Source: Clostridia bacterium (GTDB lineage Bacteria; Bacillota; Clostridia; Oscillospirales; Acutalibacteraceae). From it: a stretch of DNA of 64,000 nt. Made by a program: the position numbers and the translations under genes. Below the pieces are notes generated by a model. That model was not told where the DNA came from, made no database searches, and worked only from the letters and a program-made list of their open reading frames with translations. The first letter of the stretch is position 1. The number at the start of each line of letters is the position of its first letter. Positions 7,957-17,479 of this stretch are shown here, piece after piece. The DNA is taken from positions 23,752-87,751 of the forward strand of contig JAFQEL010000041.1 in assembly GCA_017399065.1 (NCBI GenBank). Reading direction: 5' to 3'.

Positions 7957-8015
7957 CAAACAAATGTTTGCTTTTTTAAAAATACTGTGATATAATCAAA
8001 TCAAACATATGTTCT
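7957..8015 (+). promoter_or_regulatory. lexA promoter with two candidate SOS boxes
   Basis: TTGCTT (7968-7973) and TATAAT (7991-7996) are 17 bases apart. CAAACAAATGTTTG (7957-7970) overlaps the -35 box and CAAACATATGTTCT (8002-8015) lies just downstream of the -10 box. Both resemble the Gram-positive LexA operator CGAACnnnnGTTCG. The arrangement fits repression of lexA by its own product. Confidence 0.7.
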
Positions 8016-8055
8016 ATGCGTGAAGATGCAAAAAATTAATCGGGAGGTTAGCTTT

Positions 8056-8646
8056 ATGTTAAACGATACCCAACGAAAAATATACGAGTTTCTTCTTGAA
8101 CGTCTGCAGGACGGTGTACCGCCTTCGGTTCGTGAAATAGGTGCAAACGTCGGTCTCAAATCAACTTCGTCCGTTCAGGCGTGTCTTGATGCTCTCGAGC
8201 GTGAGGGCTTTATTTCGCGTGACCCTATGCTCAAGCGTTCTATCCGTATTGTAGGTCAGGAGGATACCGCAAATATCAAGCAGGTACCTATTTTAGGTAC
8301 GGTTACCGCAGGTGCACCAATCCTTGCTGTTGAGCAGATTGAGGGGTATCTGCCTTATACCGGCTATGCCGCCAAGGATAAGTCTCTTTTTGCTCTGCGA
8401 GTCAGAGGTGAAAGTATGCTCAACGCAGGTATTTTTGACGGTGACCTCGTTGTTGTCGAGCGTACTCCCGTTGCACGTAACGGCGAAATCGTGGTTGCTC
8501 TTGTCGGTGATGAGGCTACAGTCAAGACTTTTTATAAAGAAAACGGTCATTTCAGGCTTCAACCCGAAAACGACGCTTATGAGCCGATTGTTGTTGATGA
8601 AGCGGTGATTCTCGGCAAAGTAGTGGCTCTCCACCGATATTATTGA
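8056..8646 (+). CDS. lexA: LexA repressor
   Basis: 196 residues from the ATG at 8056, chosen because GGGAGG lies 8 bases before it and the farther upstream ATG at 8020 falls in the operator/leader region. The N-terminal winged helix-turn-helix (about 1-65) includes PPSVREIGANVGLKS. The self-cleavage site A85-G86 is in TAGAP, and the catalytic dyad is S120 (RGESM) and K157 (ATVKTF). The protein represses DNA-damage genes and is cleaved with RecA help. Two SOS-box-like palindromes surround its promoter, indicating autoregulation. All key residues are intact. Confidence 0.95.
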   Translation: MLNDTQRKIYEFLLERLQDGVPPSVREIGANVGLKSTSSVQACLDALEREGFISRDPMLKRSIRIVGQEDTANIKQVPILGTVTAGAPILAVEQIEGYLPYTGYAAKDKSLFALRVRGESMLNAGIFDGDLVVVERTPVARNGEIVVALVGDEATVKTFYKENGHFRLQPENDAYEPIVVDEAVILGKVVALHRYY

Positions 8647-8658
8647 TTTTTTCAACAA

Positions 8659-8711
8659 ATACCAACCTAAAATGTTTTAAATATTTTATATCATTAATTT
8701 TTAGGTTTGTA

Positions 8712-8712
<1 letters not shown>
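8659..8712. repeat. Inverted repeat between lexA and guaB
   Basis: ATACCAACCTAAAA (8659-8672) and TTTTAGGTTTGTAT (8699-8712) are inverted copies with one mismatch around a 26-base AT-rich loop. The right arm ends where the guaB -35 box begins. It may act as a lexA transcript terminator or as an operator; the sequence does not decide. Confidence 0.4.
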
Positions 8713-10245
<1,533 letters not shown>

Positions 10246-10283
10246 TTTTCAGCTTATTTTATTAAGAAAGGTATGATAACGGG

Positions 10284-11156
10284 ATGAACAGACTGCGTCT
10301 GATTCTGCTTATGGGTTTGTGCATATTTATTGCGCTGCTCTGCATAGGCTATATCACGGTCGGTATGGATGACAGTGCATCTGATGAGCCCGTTGTCACG
10401 ACGGATGCTGAGGCTTATACTAAGCCTGCAATAAAGCCTTCTGGTGATGATGTTGCGGCTACTACAGCTTCTGCCGATCCGACTGAGGGAACAACGGCTG
10501 AAAAAACCACTGTCCCGAAGGAGGAGACAACCGTATCCGATTACGAGTATGCTTATGCAGGCTTCAACCCTTCCGTTGCGGCCGTAAGCGAAGAAAACTG
10601 GAATCTTCTTCTCGTCAACAGAAATTATATACTGCCCGATGGATTTACGGTCAAAACAACTCCCGTCAAGGGCGGCGGACAGTCGCTTGATTACCGTGTC
10701 GCACCTCATTATAACGATATGGTTACTGCTGCTGAGGCGGACGGTATTTCGCTTATCCCGGTTTCGGGCTACCGCTCCGTAGAGCGTCAGCGTAATAATT
10801 TTGAGCGAAAGATAAATTACTACAAGAGCCTTGGCTACTCCAAGGCAGAGGCAACACGTCTTGCTTCTCAGATTGTGCTGATGCCCTCAACAAGCGAGCA
10901 TAATGCCGGCCTTGCCATGGACTTCGGTACAAACGGCAACTATACTCTTGATGAGAATTTTGCAAAGACCGAAGCTTTCAGGTGGCTGAGCGAAAATGCG
11001 GCAGATTACGGCTTCATCCTCCGTTATCCCGAGGATGCGCAGGATATCACGATGGTTACCTATGAGCCGTGGCATTGGCGCTATGTCGGCACCAAAGCTG
11101 CAAAAGAGATAAAGGCTTCGGGTGTAACGCTTGAAGAATATTTAGGAATGGAATAA
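10284..11156 (+). CDS. Membrane-anchored D-Ala-D-Ala carboxypeptidase of the VanY/LdcB family
   Basis: 290 residues. One N-terminal membrane helix or uncleaved signal (about 5-25) is followed by a Thr/Glu/Asp-rich linker to about 85 and a VanY-type zinc peptidase domain in the C-terminal half. The motifs SGYRSVERQ, SEHNAGLAMDFG (His and Asp zinc ligands) and EPWHWRYVG (catalytic Glu and third ligand His) are intact. Such enzymes trim peptidoglycan stem peptides outside the cell. It starts 38 bases after guaB with AAGAAAGG upstream. Nothing indicates a vancomycin-resistance cluster, so a housekeeping wall role is inferred. Confidence 0.9.
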   Translation: MNRLRLILLMGLCIFIALLCIGYITVGMDDSASDEPVVTTDAEAYTKPAIKPSGDDVAATTASADPTEGTTAEKTTVPKEETTVSDYEYAYAGFNPSVAAVSEENWNLLLVNRNYILPDGFTVKTTPVKGGGQSLDYRVAPHYNDMVTAAEADGISLIPVSGYRSVERQRNNFERKINYYKSLGYSKAEATRLASQIVLMPSTSEHNAGLAMDFGTNGNYTLDENFAKTEAFRWLSENAADYGFILRYPEDAQDITMVTYEPWHWRYVGTKAAKEIKASGVTLEEYLGME

Positions 11157-11159
11157 ACC

Positions 11160-11810
11160 ATGAAGAAAAAAACTCTCAATCCCATTCCCCGTATGCCCAA
11201 AAAGACTATAGGTCTTTGGTGGGCTTGCAGAGCTGCTCTGCTTATATGGGGTATAAACGGTCTCTTCAGAGGCTATACATCTGAATTTTTACAAGGCCTT
11301 TTTGCAATTGCTTTTACCCATTTGTGGGATATGTTTCAGATTCTCGGCGGTAAGTCGTTCATTACAAGGCTTCCGTGGCAGTTTCAGACTCACCTTACGC
11401 TGTTTATAACACTCGGTGTGTGTATAGGCTCTACTCTCAACAACCGTACGGATTTCACTTATTCTGATGTTGTAACTCATTTCTTCGCCGGCTTCATTTC
11501 CGCAGGCTGGAGTGCAAGACTTCTTGTAATAATGCAGGAAAAGAAAAAGATTCCGCTTGCTCCGTCGATTGCCGCTATGGCAGGCTTCGGAATGGGTGTT
11601 GCGATACTTGTCGGCTGGGAATTCTACGAGTTCACAATGGATAAGATATACGGCTTCAATCTGCAGGTGTCAAGTCCCTTTACTAACGAGGGCCTTATAG
11701 ACACAATGTGGGATTTCATCCTTGGTGCAGGCGGTGCTCTCACGGGCATGTTCTGCTTTGCCTTTGCAGATGCAAAAAAGAGGAAGAAACAAGCCGAGAG
11801 CAAAAACTGA
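11160..11810 (+). CDS. DUF2238/YjdF-like integral membrane protein
   Basis: 216 residues with about five hydrophobic segments. VVTHFFAGFISAGW, GWEFYEFTMDK and DTMWDFILGAGGAL resemble the conserved core of the DUF2238 (YjdF-like) membrane family of unknown function. The C-terminal tail is Lys-rich and probably cytosolic. It begins 3 bases after the carboxypeptidase stop, so translation is coupled. A clear terminator closes the unit. The family call is by pattern only. Confidence 0.55.
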   Translation: MKKKTLNPIPRMPKKTIGLWWACRAALLIWGINGLFRGYTSEFLQGLFAIAFTHLWDMFQILGGKSFITRLPWQFQTHLTLFITLGVCIGSTLNNRTDFTYSDVVTHFFAGFISAGWSARLLVIMQEKKKIPLAPSIAAMAGFGMGVAILVGWEFYEFTMDKIYGFNLQVSSPFTNEGLIDTMWDFILGAGGALTGMFCFAFADAKKRKKQAESKN

Positions 11811-11815
11811 ATTTT

Positions 11816-11859
11816 ATCCGCTTAATGAAACTTTACAGTTGCGTTAAGCGGATTTTTTT
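11816..11859 (+). terminator. Rho-independent terminator
   Basis: The perfect 10-bp arms ATCCGCTTAA (11816-11825) and TTAAGCGGAT (11844-11853) are followed by seven T, directly after the DUF2238-like gene. Confidence 0.85.
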
Positions 11860-11903
11860 ATGAGCTGCGGCATATGCTTTACTATTTGAAATGGAGTGAG
11901 CGT

Positions 11904-12602
11904 ATGTTTTCGGTTCTTTGTATCAATGAAGTCAGACGTCGTAGATTACCGAGAAAGTGTGCAGTAGAGGCACTTCTCAGCCCTGTGAAAGGTGCGGCAC
12001 CGTATAAGGTGATAAACGTAACGCCCGGTAAAAAGGGGATAGACTGGAGAATGGTCTGTCTGGCAGCAGGGTGCAGCAGCCAAAGTATGCTGTTGCCCGA
12101 ATCGGTTGAGCTGCCGCTGAGTGTGAATGTAGCAAGGTTTGAGCCGCAGGTGATGCCGCTTTTGATAGCTCTCAACACAGCGGTTTCATTATGCGATGAA
12201 AAAGACAAACACAAGCGTAGCATGGTTGTGTGTGACAGTAAAGCAGTGCTTGCCGATTATCTGCCGAGAGCTGTGTCTTATGCATCTAAGATTACGGTCG
12301 TAACCGATTGTCCCGAGATGTATCTTGAATGCGCGGCACAAATTATGGAAGACTTCGGAGCTGTAATAAGAATATGCGGTCAGTCAGATCCTGCTGTTGC
12401 ATACGATATTGCTGTGAGCGATAAGGAAAAAATAAATGCCGACATATGCGTCACGGCTGACGATGTAAAGAGAAGCTACGATAAAATAAATTTTCCCGAT
12501 GAATATGTAAGAATGTGTCCGCCGCAGATTGATATTTTCAGTTTTATCTGTGCACTGTTTGAATGCAGCGGCGTTAAAAAATTAACGGATGTGAAATTAT
12601 GA
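11904..12602 (+). CDS. Uncharacterised protein
   Basis: 232 residues from the ATG at 11904, which has GGAGTGAG just upstream; a longer frame from 11874 lacks a ribosome-binding site. No signal peptide or membrane helix is evident. The middle (VVCDSKAVLADYLPRA, then ITVVTDCPEMYLECAAQIMEDFG) alternates strand and helix like a Rossmann-type fold, but no known catalytic motif is recognised. Its last four bases overlap the start of the FliB-like gene (ATGA), so the two are translationally coupled. Its function is unknown. Confidence 0.75.
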   Translation: MFSVLCINEVRRRRLPRKCAVEALLSPVKGAAPYKVINVTPGKKGIDWRMVCLAAGCSSQSMLLPESVELPLSVNVARFEPQVMPLLIALNTAVSLCDEKDKHKRSMVVCDSKAVLADYLPRAVSYASKITVVTDCPEMYLECAAQIMEDFGAVIRICGQSDPAVAYDIAVSDKEKINADICVTADDVKRSYDKINFPDEYVRMCPPQIDIFSFICALFECSGVKKLTDVKL

Positions 12603-13504
12603 AATTTATAGTCCCGGGTTATTATAAAAATTTTTCATGTATAGCTTCTTCCTGCCGACACAGTTGTTGTATCGGTTGGGAGATTGACATTGATGCTGAC
12701 ACGTACAGCTATTACGGCACTATAGACGGAGAGCTTGGAGACAGGCTGAAGAAGAATATAGCAGTCTCAGGCGGTCAGCCGCATTTTATTCTTGATGAAA
12801 ACGAACGCTGTCCTTTCCTTAATGAAAACGGACTTTGCGATATAATAATACAGTGTGGTGAAGAGAGCCTGTGCGATATATGTGCAGATCATCCGCGATT
12901 CCGCAACTTTTTTTCTGACCGCACAGAAATCGGCTTAGGTCTTTGCTGTGAAGCGGCGGCGGAGCTGATAATAAACTGCGATGAGCCGTTTAAACTTGAA
13001 ATACTTGATGACGACGGCTTTGACGACGAAACAGATGAAGATGAAAAAGAGATACTTGAACTCAGAAATTTTGCGCTTGAAGTTGCGAGCGACAGTAAGC
13101 ATAGCTTTGAAGACAGAGTAAACAGACTCTGCAAAATATTTGATATAGAGTCTGATGATACGTCACCCGCAGTATGGGCTGACAGGCTTTCATCGCTTGA
13201 GCGTCTTGAACCCGAGTGGGATAACTGCCTTGCTTTTATAGGCAGCAGAACTGAGCTTGAAGGCTCTTTAATAAACGAAAAAGCGGCAGGGAATCTGCTT
13301 TGTTATTTTATTTACCGTCATCTTTCGGCTGCTTGTGACAGAGAGGATATGAGAAGCCGCGCAGCATTTGCGGTATTGAGCTGCAGAGTTATTTTCACCC
13401 TTTCTTTATTTATTTCGACAGAAGAGGCGGCAAGAATGTATTCGTGCGAAATAGAATACTCCGACGAAAATTTAAATGAGGTTTTAAATCTTTTATGTGA
13501 TTGA
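12599..13504 (+). CDS. FliB-like / YkgJ-type cysteine-cluster protein
   Basis: 301 residues. The N-terminal half is rich in paired cysteines: C14, C19, C23 and C24 in FSCIASSCRHSCC, then CPFLNENGLC, CGEESLCDICADHP and LGLCCEAA. This matches the FliB (flagellin lysine N-methylase) and related zinc- or iron-chelating cysteine-cluster families. The opening MKFIVPGYYKNF is typical. The remainder is helical and acidic. No flagellar gene is present in the window, so the target is probably not flagellin here, or the name is only historical. The start overlaps the preceding gene by four bases. Confidence 0.72.
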   Translation: MKFIVPGYYKNFSCIASSCRHSCCIGWEIDIDADTYSYYGTIDGELGDRLKKNIAVSGGQPHFILDENERCPFLNENGLCDIIIQCGEESLCDICADHPRFRNFFSDRTEIGLGLCCEAAAELIINCDEPFKLEILDDDGFDDETDEDEKEILELRNFALEVASDSKHSFEDRVNRLCKIFDIESDDTSPAVWADRLSSLERLEPEWDNCLAFIGSRTELEGSLINEKAAGNLLCYFIYRHLSAACDREDMRSRAAFAVLSCRVIFTLSLFISTEEAARMYSCEIEYSDENLNEVLNLLCD

Positions 13505-13567
13505 CATTTGTTTTTTACTGTAGTATCATATTTATCGAATTTTGCCGAAAAGGAGGTGCTGTCTTCT

Positions 13568-15013
13568 GTGAAAAAGCTTAGTGAGCAGAGTTTTAATGAG
13601 GCAGGTAAAAAGCTTTATGAGAAAGCCTGCATTGTTACGGATAAGCTTGAAAAAAACAACCGTCTCAATCTTGCGCTAATTGCTGTTATATGCGTTGCGG
13701 TTTTCGGCGTTATGCTGTTTTTTAATATGTCAACACATCTTGCGGCGGACGATTACGCATATAATTTTGTATTCATCGATGACGGCACCAACGTGGCGGG
13801 CAATTTTGTAACAGGTGAGAGGCTTTCGTCGGTCGGCGATATTTTACGCTCAATGCAGGCTCACTATAATACTATCAACGGCAGAGTCGTCATTCACTTC
13901 CTCGTACAACTGATGATGCTTGCAGGTAAATCGGTATTCAATGTGATTAATTCACTGATGTTTGTTGCGTTGATAATGCTTATGTATCTTCATTGCAAAG
14001 GCAGAGCAAAACAGCATAATGCGACGCTTTTTATTATGCTTGCCCTGGCCGTGTGGAGCTTTGCACCGGGTCTTGGCGTAACTGTTTTCTGGCTTGACGG
14101 TAGTGTCAACTATCTTTGGGGCTCCGTAATCCGTCTGGCTGTGCTGTTGCCTTTCCGTTTTTATTATGATTCGGGTAAGCGCGGCAAGATAATACCTATG
14201 TCTCTCTTTATGGCTGTCGCCTCGTTTGTTGCAGGTGCGACCAATGAAAACACGTCGGCGGCATTTGTATGTCTCTGTGTGCTGTTTATGGTGCTTTATA
14301 AGCTCAGAGGTCATAGGCTTCCTGTGTGGGGCTTTTCTTCGATAATCAGTGCCGTGTGCGGATATGCGTTTATGGTTTTTGCTCCTGCAACCTTCGGAAG
14401 AATGAACGATATGGGCGGTATTCTTAAGCTTAAGTATATTGCTGTAATGATTTGTAATTCAATCGAGGTCTTCTGCCCGTATGTGTCAGTGTTTATAATT
14501 GTTGCGCTCGTGCTTTATTTTACAGGCAAGGATAAGACAAAGGTAAATATTCTTTTGCCTGCCTGCTATATGCTTGCGGCGTTTGCAGGTGATGCAGTAA
14601 TGCTTTTCTCACCGTATTTCCCCGAGCGTGCGTGGTTTGGTATGCACATAGCTGCAACCGTGTCGGTCGGTATGCTGGTTTATCAGCTTAAAGCTTCCGA
14701 GCAGTTTGTGAAGCAGTGTGTCAGTGTTGCCGCTGTCTTCTGGTTTATATGGGGCTCATATTCGGTTGCCCGTACAGCTTACGATGCTTATATCGTAGAT
14801 GCCAAGTTTGATGCAAGAGATGCATACATTGAAGAGCAGATGGCTCAGGGCAATTACGACCTCACAGTAAGGCTCATATCGCCAGATGAAAAACGCTCGC
14901 CTCATTACGGTGTAGCAGACCTTAATGATAATCCGGAAAGCCGTATTAACAAGGATATGGCGAAGTATTACGGACTGAATTCAATCGTTAAGGGCGAAAA
15001 TAATGACTATTAA
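13568..15013 (+). CDS. DUF6056-like polytopic membrane protein
   Basis: 481 residues from the GTG at 13568. A strong AAAGGAGGT (about 13549-13556) precedes it, whereas the longer in-frame TTG at 13508 has none. The first membrane helix is at about 33-52 and is followed by an extracytoplasmic AADDYAY segment, then about nine more helices and a soluble C-terminus. The early DDY, the INGR segment and FWLDGSVNYLWG recall the DUF6056/GT-C-like family of membrane proteins with an Asp-rich first loop, possibly polyprenyl-linked sugar transferases. The activity is inferred only weakly. A terminator follows. Confidence 0.65.
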   Translation: MKKLSEQSFNEAGKKLYEKACIVTDKLEKNNRLNLALIAVICVAVFGVMLFFNMSTHLAADDYAYNFVFIDDGTNVAGNFVTGERLSSVGDILRSMQAHYNTINGRVVIHFLVQLMMLAGKSVFNVINSLMFVALIMLMYLHCKGRAKQHNATLFIMLALAVWSFAPGLGVTVFWLDGSVNYLWGSVIRLAVLLPFRFYYDSGKRGKIIPMSLFMAVASFVAGATNENTSAAFVCLCVLFMVLYKLRGHRLPVWGFSSIISAVCGYAFMVFAPATFGRMNDMGGILKLKYIAVMICNSIEVFCPYVSVFIIVALVLYFTGKDKTKVNILLPACYMLAAFAGDAVMLFSPYFPERAWFGMHIAATVSVGMLVYQLKASEQFVKQCVSVAAVFWFIWGSYSVARTAYDAYIVDAKFDARDAYIEEQMAQGNYDLTVRLISPDEKRSPHYGVADLNDNPESRINKDMAKYYGLNSIVKGENNDY

Positions 15014-15016
15014 AAA

Positions 15017-15057
15017 AATCCGTTATGCGTAGAATTTACGCACAACGGATTTTTTAT
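15017..15057. terminator. Convergent terminator
   Basis: Near-perfect arms (15017-15031 and 15037-15051, core AATCCGTT/AACGGATT) with T and A runs on either side lie between the convergent DUF6056-like and histidine phosphatase genes, so the hairpin may serve both strands. Confidence 0.8.
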
Positions 15058-15689
15058 TTTAGATGTGAAGTGTTGTTTGCGGTACGGAGCAGAGGAGGCT
15101 CGTTTTTCCTCAGTGCTACAACCGTTACTGCAGAGTTATCAATCTGTGAGTTGAAACAGTTATCACCTTCGGCGTTCAGCACCGCTCTTACAAGGTAACT
15201 GAAAAAAGTTCCGTGTGTAGCAACAACAACTGTTTCACCGCTTTTGTAATTGCCGGCGATAAAATCAACAAAACGCTTTGCTCTTTTTGCTTTTTGCTCT
15301 TCGGTTTCAGGTACGGGCAGTGATTTTTCGGAGAAGGGGATACACAGCGGAAAATCAGTATTGATTCTGTGTGCATCTGCACCGCTTGTTGTTGACCCTA
15401 CTTCAAGCAGGTCAGCTGAAAGGACAATAGGCATTTTGAGTTTTTTTGCCGTAGGATAAATTGTCTGTATTGTACGCGTGAACGGACTTGCAAAAATCTT
15501 TGCGACGTCGATACCGTCAAACCAATAATCGGCAAGGGCATCAGCTTGCCTTAATCCGTATTCGGTCAGCGGAGTATCCTCTTCGCTGAAGCCTTCGGGA
15601 GCAGGCAGACCGATGTTGCCGTAGGATTCACCGTGACGTACAAATACGATTTGCACCGACATATCATTACGCGGAATCAACTTATCCAT
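15054..15689 (-). CDS. Histidine phosphatase (phosphoglycerate-mutase-like) family protein
   Basis: 211 residues. The phosphoacceptor motif VFVRHGESYGN is near residue 15-25, DLLEVGS provides the acid/base region, and VVATHGTFFSYLVRA supplies the second catalytic His. These belong to the branch-1 histidine phosphatase fold (broad sugar-phosphate or alpha-ribazole phosphatase-like). The ATG lies one base past the stop of the alpha-glucosidase gene, so the two form an operon and translation is probably coupled. A phosphatase next to a glucosidase suggests sugar-phosphate turnover, but its substrate is not readable. Confidence 0.85.
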   Translation of the reverse strand: MDKLIPRNDMSVQIVFVRHGESYGNIGLPAPEGFSEEDTPLTEYGLRQADALADYWFDGIDVAKIFASPFTRTIQTIYPTAKKLKMPIVLSADLLEVGSTTSGADAHRINTDFPLCIPFSEKSLPVPETEEQKAKRAKRFVDFIAGNYKSGETVVVATHGTFFSYLVRAVLNAEGDNCFNSQIDNSAVTVVALRKNEPPLLRTANNTSHLK

Positions 15690-15690
15690 A

Positions 15691-17355
15691 TCAGTCGAAG
15701 TAGTAAACTCTTGTCTCGTAAGGTCTTGTGGTGAAGCCGTTACCGCTGAGGGGATTGCTCTCGTGGCTGCAGAGGATTGCCTTGCCTTTTGTAAGGTCGT
15801 AGCCTGCGGGAGCTGTGAACTTGACAGCCTTCTCTGTGAATGAGCAGATTACGAGCATTTTCTTGCCCTCGTATGTACGCTCATATACGTAGAGATCCTT
15901 GCTGGACTTGTTGTACTCTTTGTATGCACCGTGAATTGCAATCGGGTTTTCCTTGCGGAATTTGATGATTGCCTTATAGTGGTTGAAAATTGAGTTGGGG
16001 TCAGCCATCTCAGCCTTGGCGTTAATGCCGTCAGCATAGTTTGGGTTAACGGGCATCCAGGGCTCACCTGTGGTGAAGCCTGCGTTTGCACTGTCGTCCC
16101 ACTGTACGGGTGTACGTGCGTTACCGCGGCTGGAGGTCTTGAGACGCTGTTTTGCCTTTTCCTCGGAGAAGCCGAGCATTCTGAGTGTTTTATAGTTGTT
16201 GATTGCAAAAACGTCCTGATAATCTTCAACTTCGGGAAGGTGGATGTTTACCATACCGATTTCCTGACCCTGATAGATGAAGGGTGTACCGCACTGAAGC
16301 ATATATGAGTTTGCAATTGATTTACCGCTTGCATTTCTGTATTTTTCAGAGCCGTAGCGTGAAATAATTCTGGGATGGTCGTGGTTTTCCATATAGAGAG
16401 CGTTCCAGGATTTGCCGTAAAGGCCTTCCTGCCACTTCGTGAATGCACCCTTGAGACGCTTGAGACTGAAGGGCATAGCCATAAAGTCTGTAAAGAGGCA
16501 GTCAGCTTCCATATGCTGGAAGTGGAACATCATATCAAGCTCCATACCGTCACCCTCTGTGATGTACTTGAGAGCCTTTTTAGGTGTCATCATCGGTGCT
16601 TCACCGACTACGAAGCAATCGTACTCATTGAGAACCTCGCGGAATTCCTGAAGATACTCGTGAATGTGCGGGCCGTCCATATAGTGCTCCATACCGCAGG
16701 CTTGAGGAATGGGGAGACCGTTGGGCAGACCTTCACGCTTTGATACAAAGGTGATAACGTCCTCACGGAAGCCGTCAACGCCCATATCAAGCCAGAAACG
16801 CATAATGTCTTTAACTTCCTGACGAACTTCGGGATTATCCATATTAAGGTCGGGCTGCTTTTTGGAGAAAAGGTGCAGGTAATACTGACCGTTCTCCTTG
16901 TTGTATTCCCATGCCTTGCCCTCAAAGAGAGAAGACCAGTTGTTGGGACGCTTATTGCCCTTGCCGTCGCGCCAGATGTAGTAGTTGTGGTACTTGCTGT
17001 TTTTGTCAATACCCTGCTTGAACCACTCGTGCTCGTCGGACGTGTGGTTAACAACAAGATCCATAATTACTTTGATACCGCGCTTATGAGCCTCATTGAG
17101 AACCTTCTTGAAAAGCTCGTTATCACCGTAATCGGGTGATATGTTTCTGTAATCAGAGATGTCATAGCCGAAGTCTGCGTTGGGTGAGCAGTAGAGAGGG
17201 GAGAACCAGATGCAGGTGATACCCAGCTCCTGAAGATAGTCGAGCTTTGAGAGCACGCCTTCAAGATCGCCTATACCGTCGCCGTTGCCGTCGCAGAATG
17301 AGCGAGGCCATATCTGATAGCACACAGCTTCTTTATACCAGTTTGTTTTTTTCAT
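15691..17355 (-). CDS. GH13 alpha-glucosidase (oligo-1,6-glucosidase type)
   Basis: 554 residues, the expected size, without a signal peptide, so intracellular. The catalytic triad fits GH13 subfamily 31: nucleophile D199 (GFREDV), acid/base E252 (VVGEAP) and D326 (ENHDHPR), with the early DLVVNH at about 99-104. The residue after the nucleophile is Val (V200), which in characterised members goes with preference for alpha-1,6 over alpha-1,4 bonds. It hydrolyses isomalto-oligosaccharides or panose-like ends to glucose. A consensus promoter lies 40 bases upstream, and a histidine phosphatase gene follows directly. Confidence 0.92.
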   Translation of the reverse strand: MKKTNWYKEAVCYQIWPRSFCDGNGDGIGDLEGVLSKLDYLQELGITCIWFSPLYCSPNADFGYDISDYRNISPDYGDNELFKKVLNEAHKRGIKVIMDLVVNHTSDEHEWFKQGIDKNSKYHNYYIWRDGKGNKRPNNWSSLFEGKAWEYNKENGQYYLHLFSKKQPDLNMDNPEVRQEVKDIMRFWLDMGVDGFREDVITFVSKREGLPNGLPIPQACGMEHYMDGPHIHEYLQEFREVLNEYDCFVVGEAPMMTPKKALKYITEGDGMELDMMFHFQHMEADCLFTDFMAMPFSLKRLKGAFTKWQEGLYGKSWNALYMENHDHPRIISRYGSEKYRNASGKSIANSYMLQCGTPFIYQGQEIGMVNIHLPEVEDYQDVFAINNYKTLRMLGFSEEKAKQRLKTSSRGNARTPVQWDDSANAGFTTGEPWMPVNPNYADGINAKAEMADPNSIFNHYKAIIKFRKENPIAIHGAYKEYNKSSKDLYVYERTYEGKKMLVICSFTEKAVKFTAPAGYDLTKGKAILCSHESNPLSGNGFTTRPYETRVYYFD

Positions 17356-17394
17356 TTTTATTCAAGCTCCCTTCGAGTTTGATTATTAGATTTA

Positions 17395-17423
17395 ATTATA
17401 GCAAATATATGAAAATATATCAA
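17395..17423 (-). promoter_or_regulatory. Promoter of the alpha-glucosidase operon
   Basis: On the minus strand TTGATA (17423-17418), a 17-base spacer and TATAAT (17400-17395) lie 40 bases before the ATG, and GAAGGGAG precedes the start. Confidence 0.65.
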
Positions 17424-17434
17424 TAGTTTAAACC

Positions 17435-17473
17435 AATAAAAAGCGGATGTAAAGCGAGCACTTTACATCCGCT
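17435..17473 (-). terminator. Terminator of the LRR/two-component operon
   Basis: The perfect 13-bp arms AGCGGATGTAAAG (17442-17454) and CTTTACATCCGCT (17461-17473) enclose a 6-base loop. Read on the minus strand the stem is followed by TTTTATT, just after the stop of the LRR protein gene. Confidence 0.85.
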
Positions 17474-17479
17474 GAATTT

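Noticed and set aside
10284..11156. Vancomycin-resistance VanY
   Set aside because: No vanRS, vanHAX or related genes are adjacent; the protein is an ordinary anchored LD/DD-carboxypeptidase of the family.
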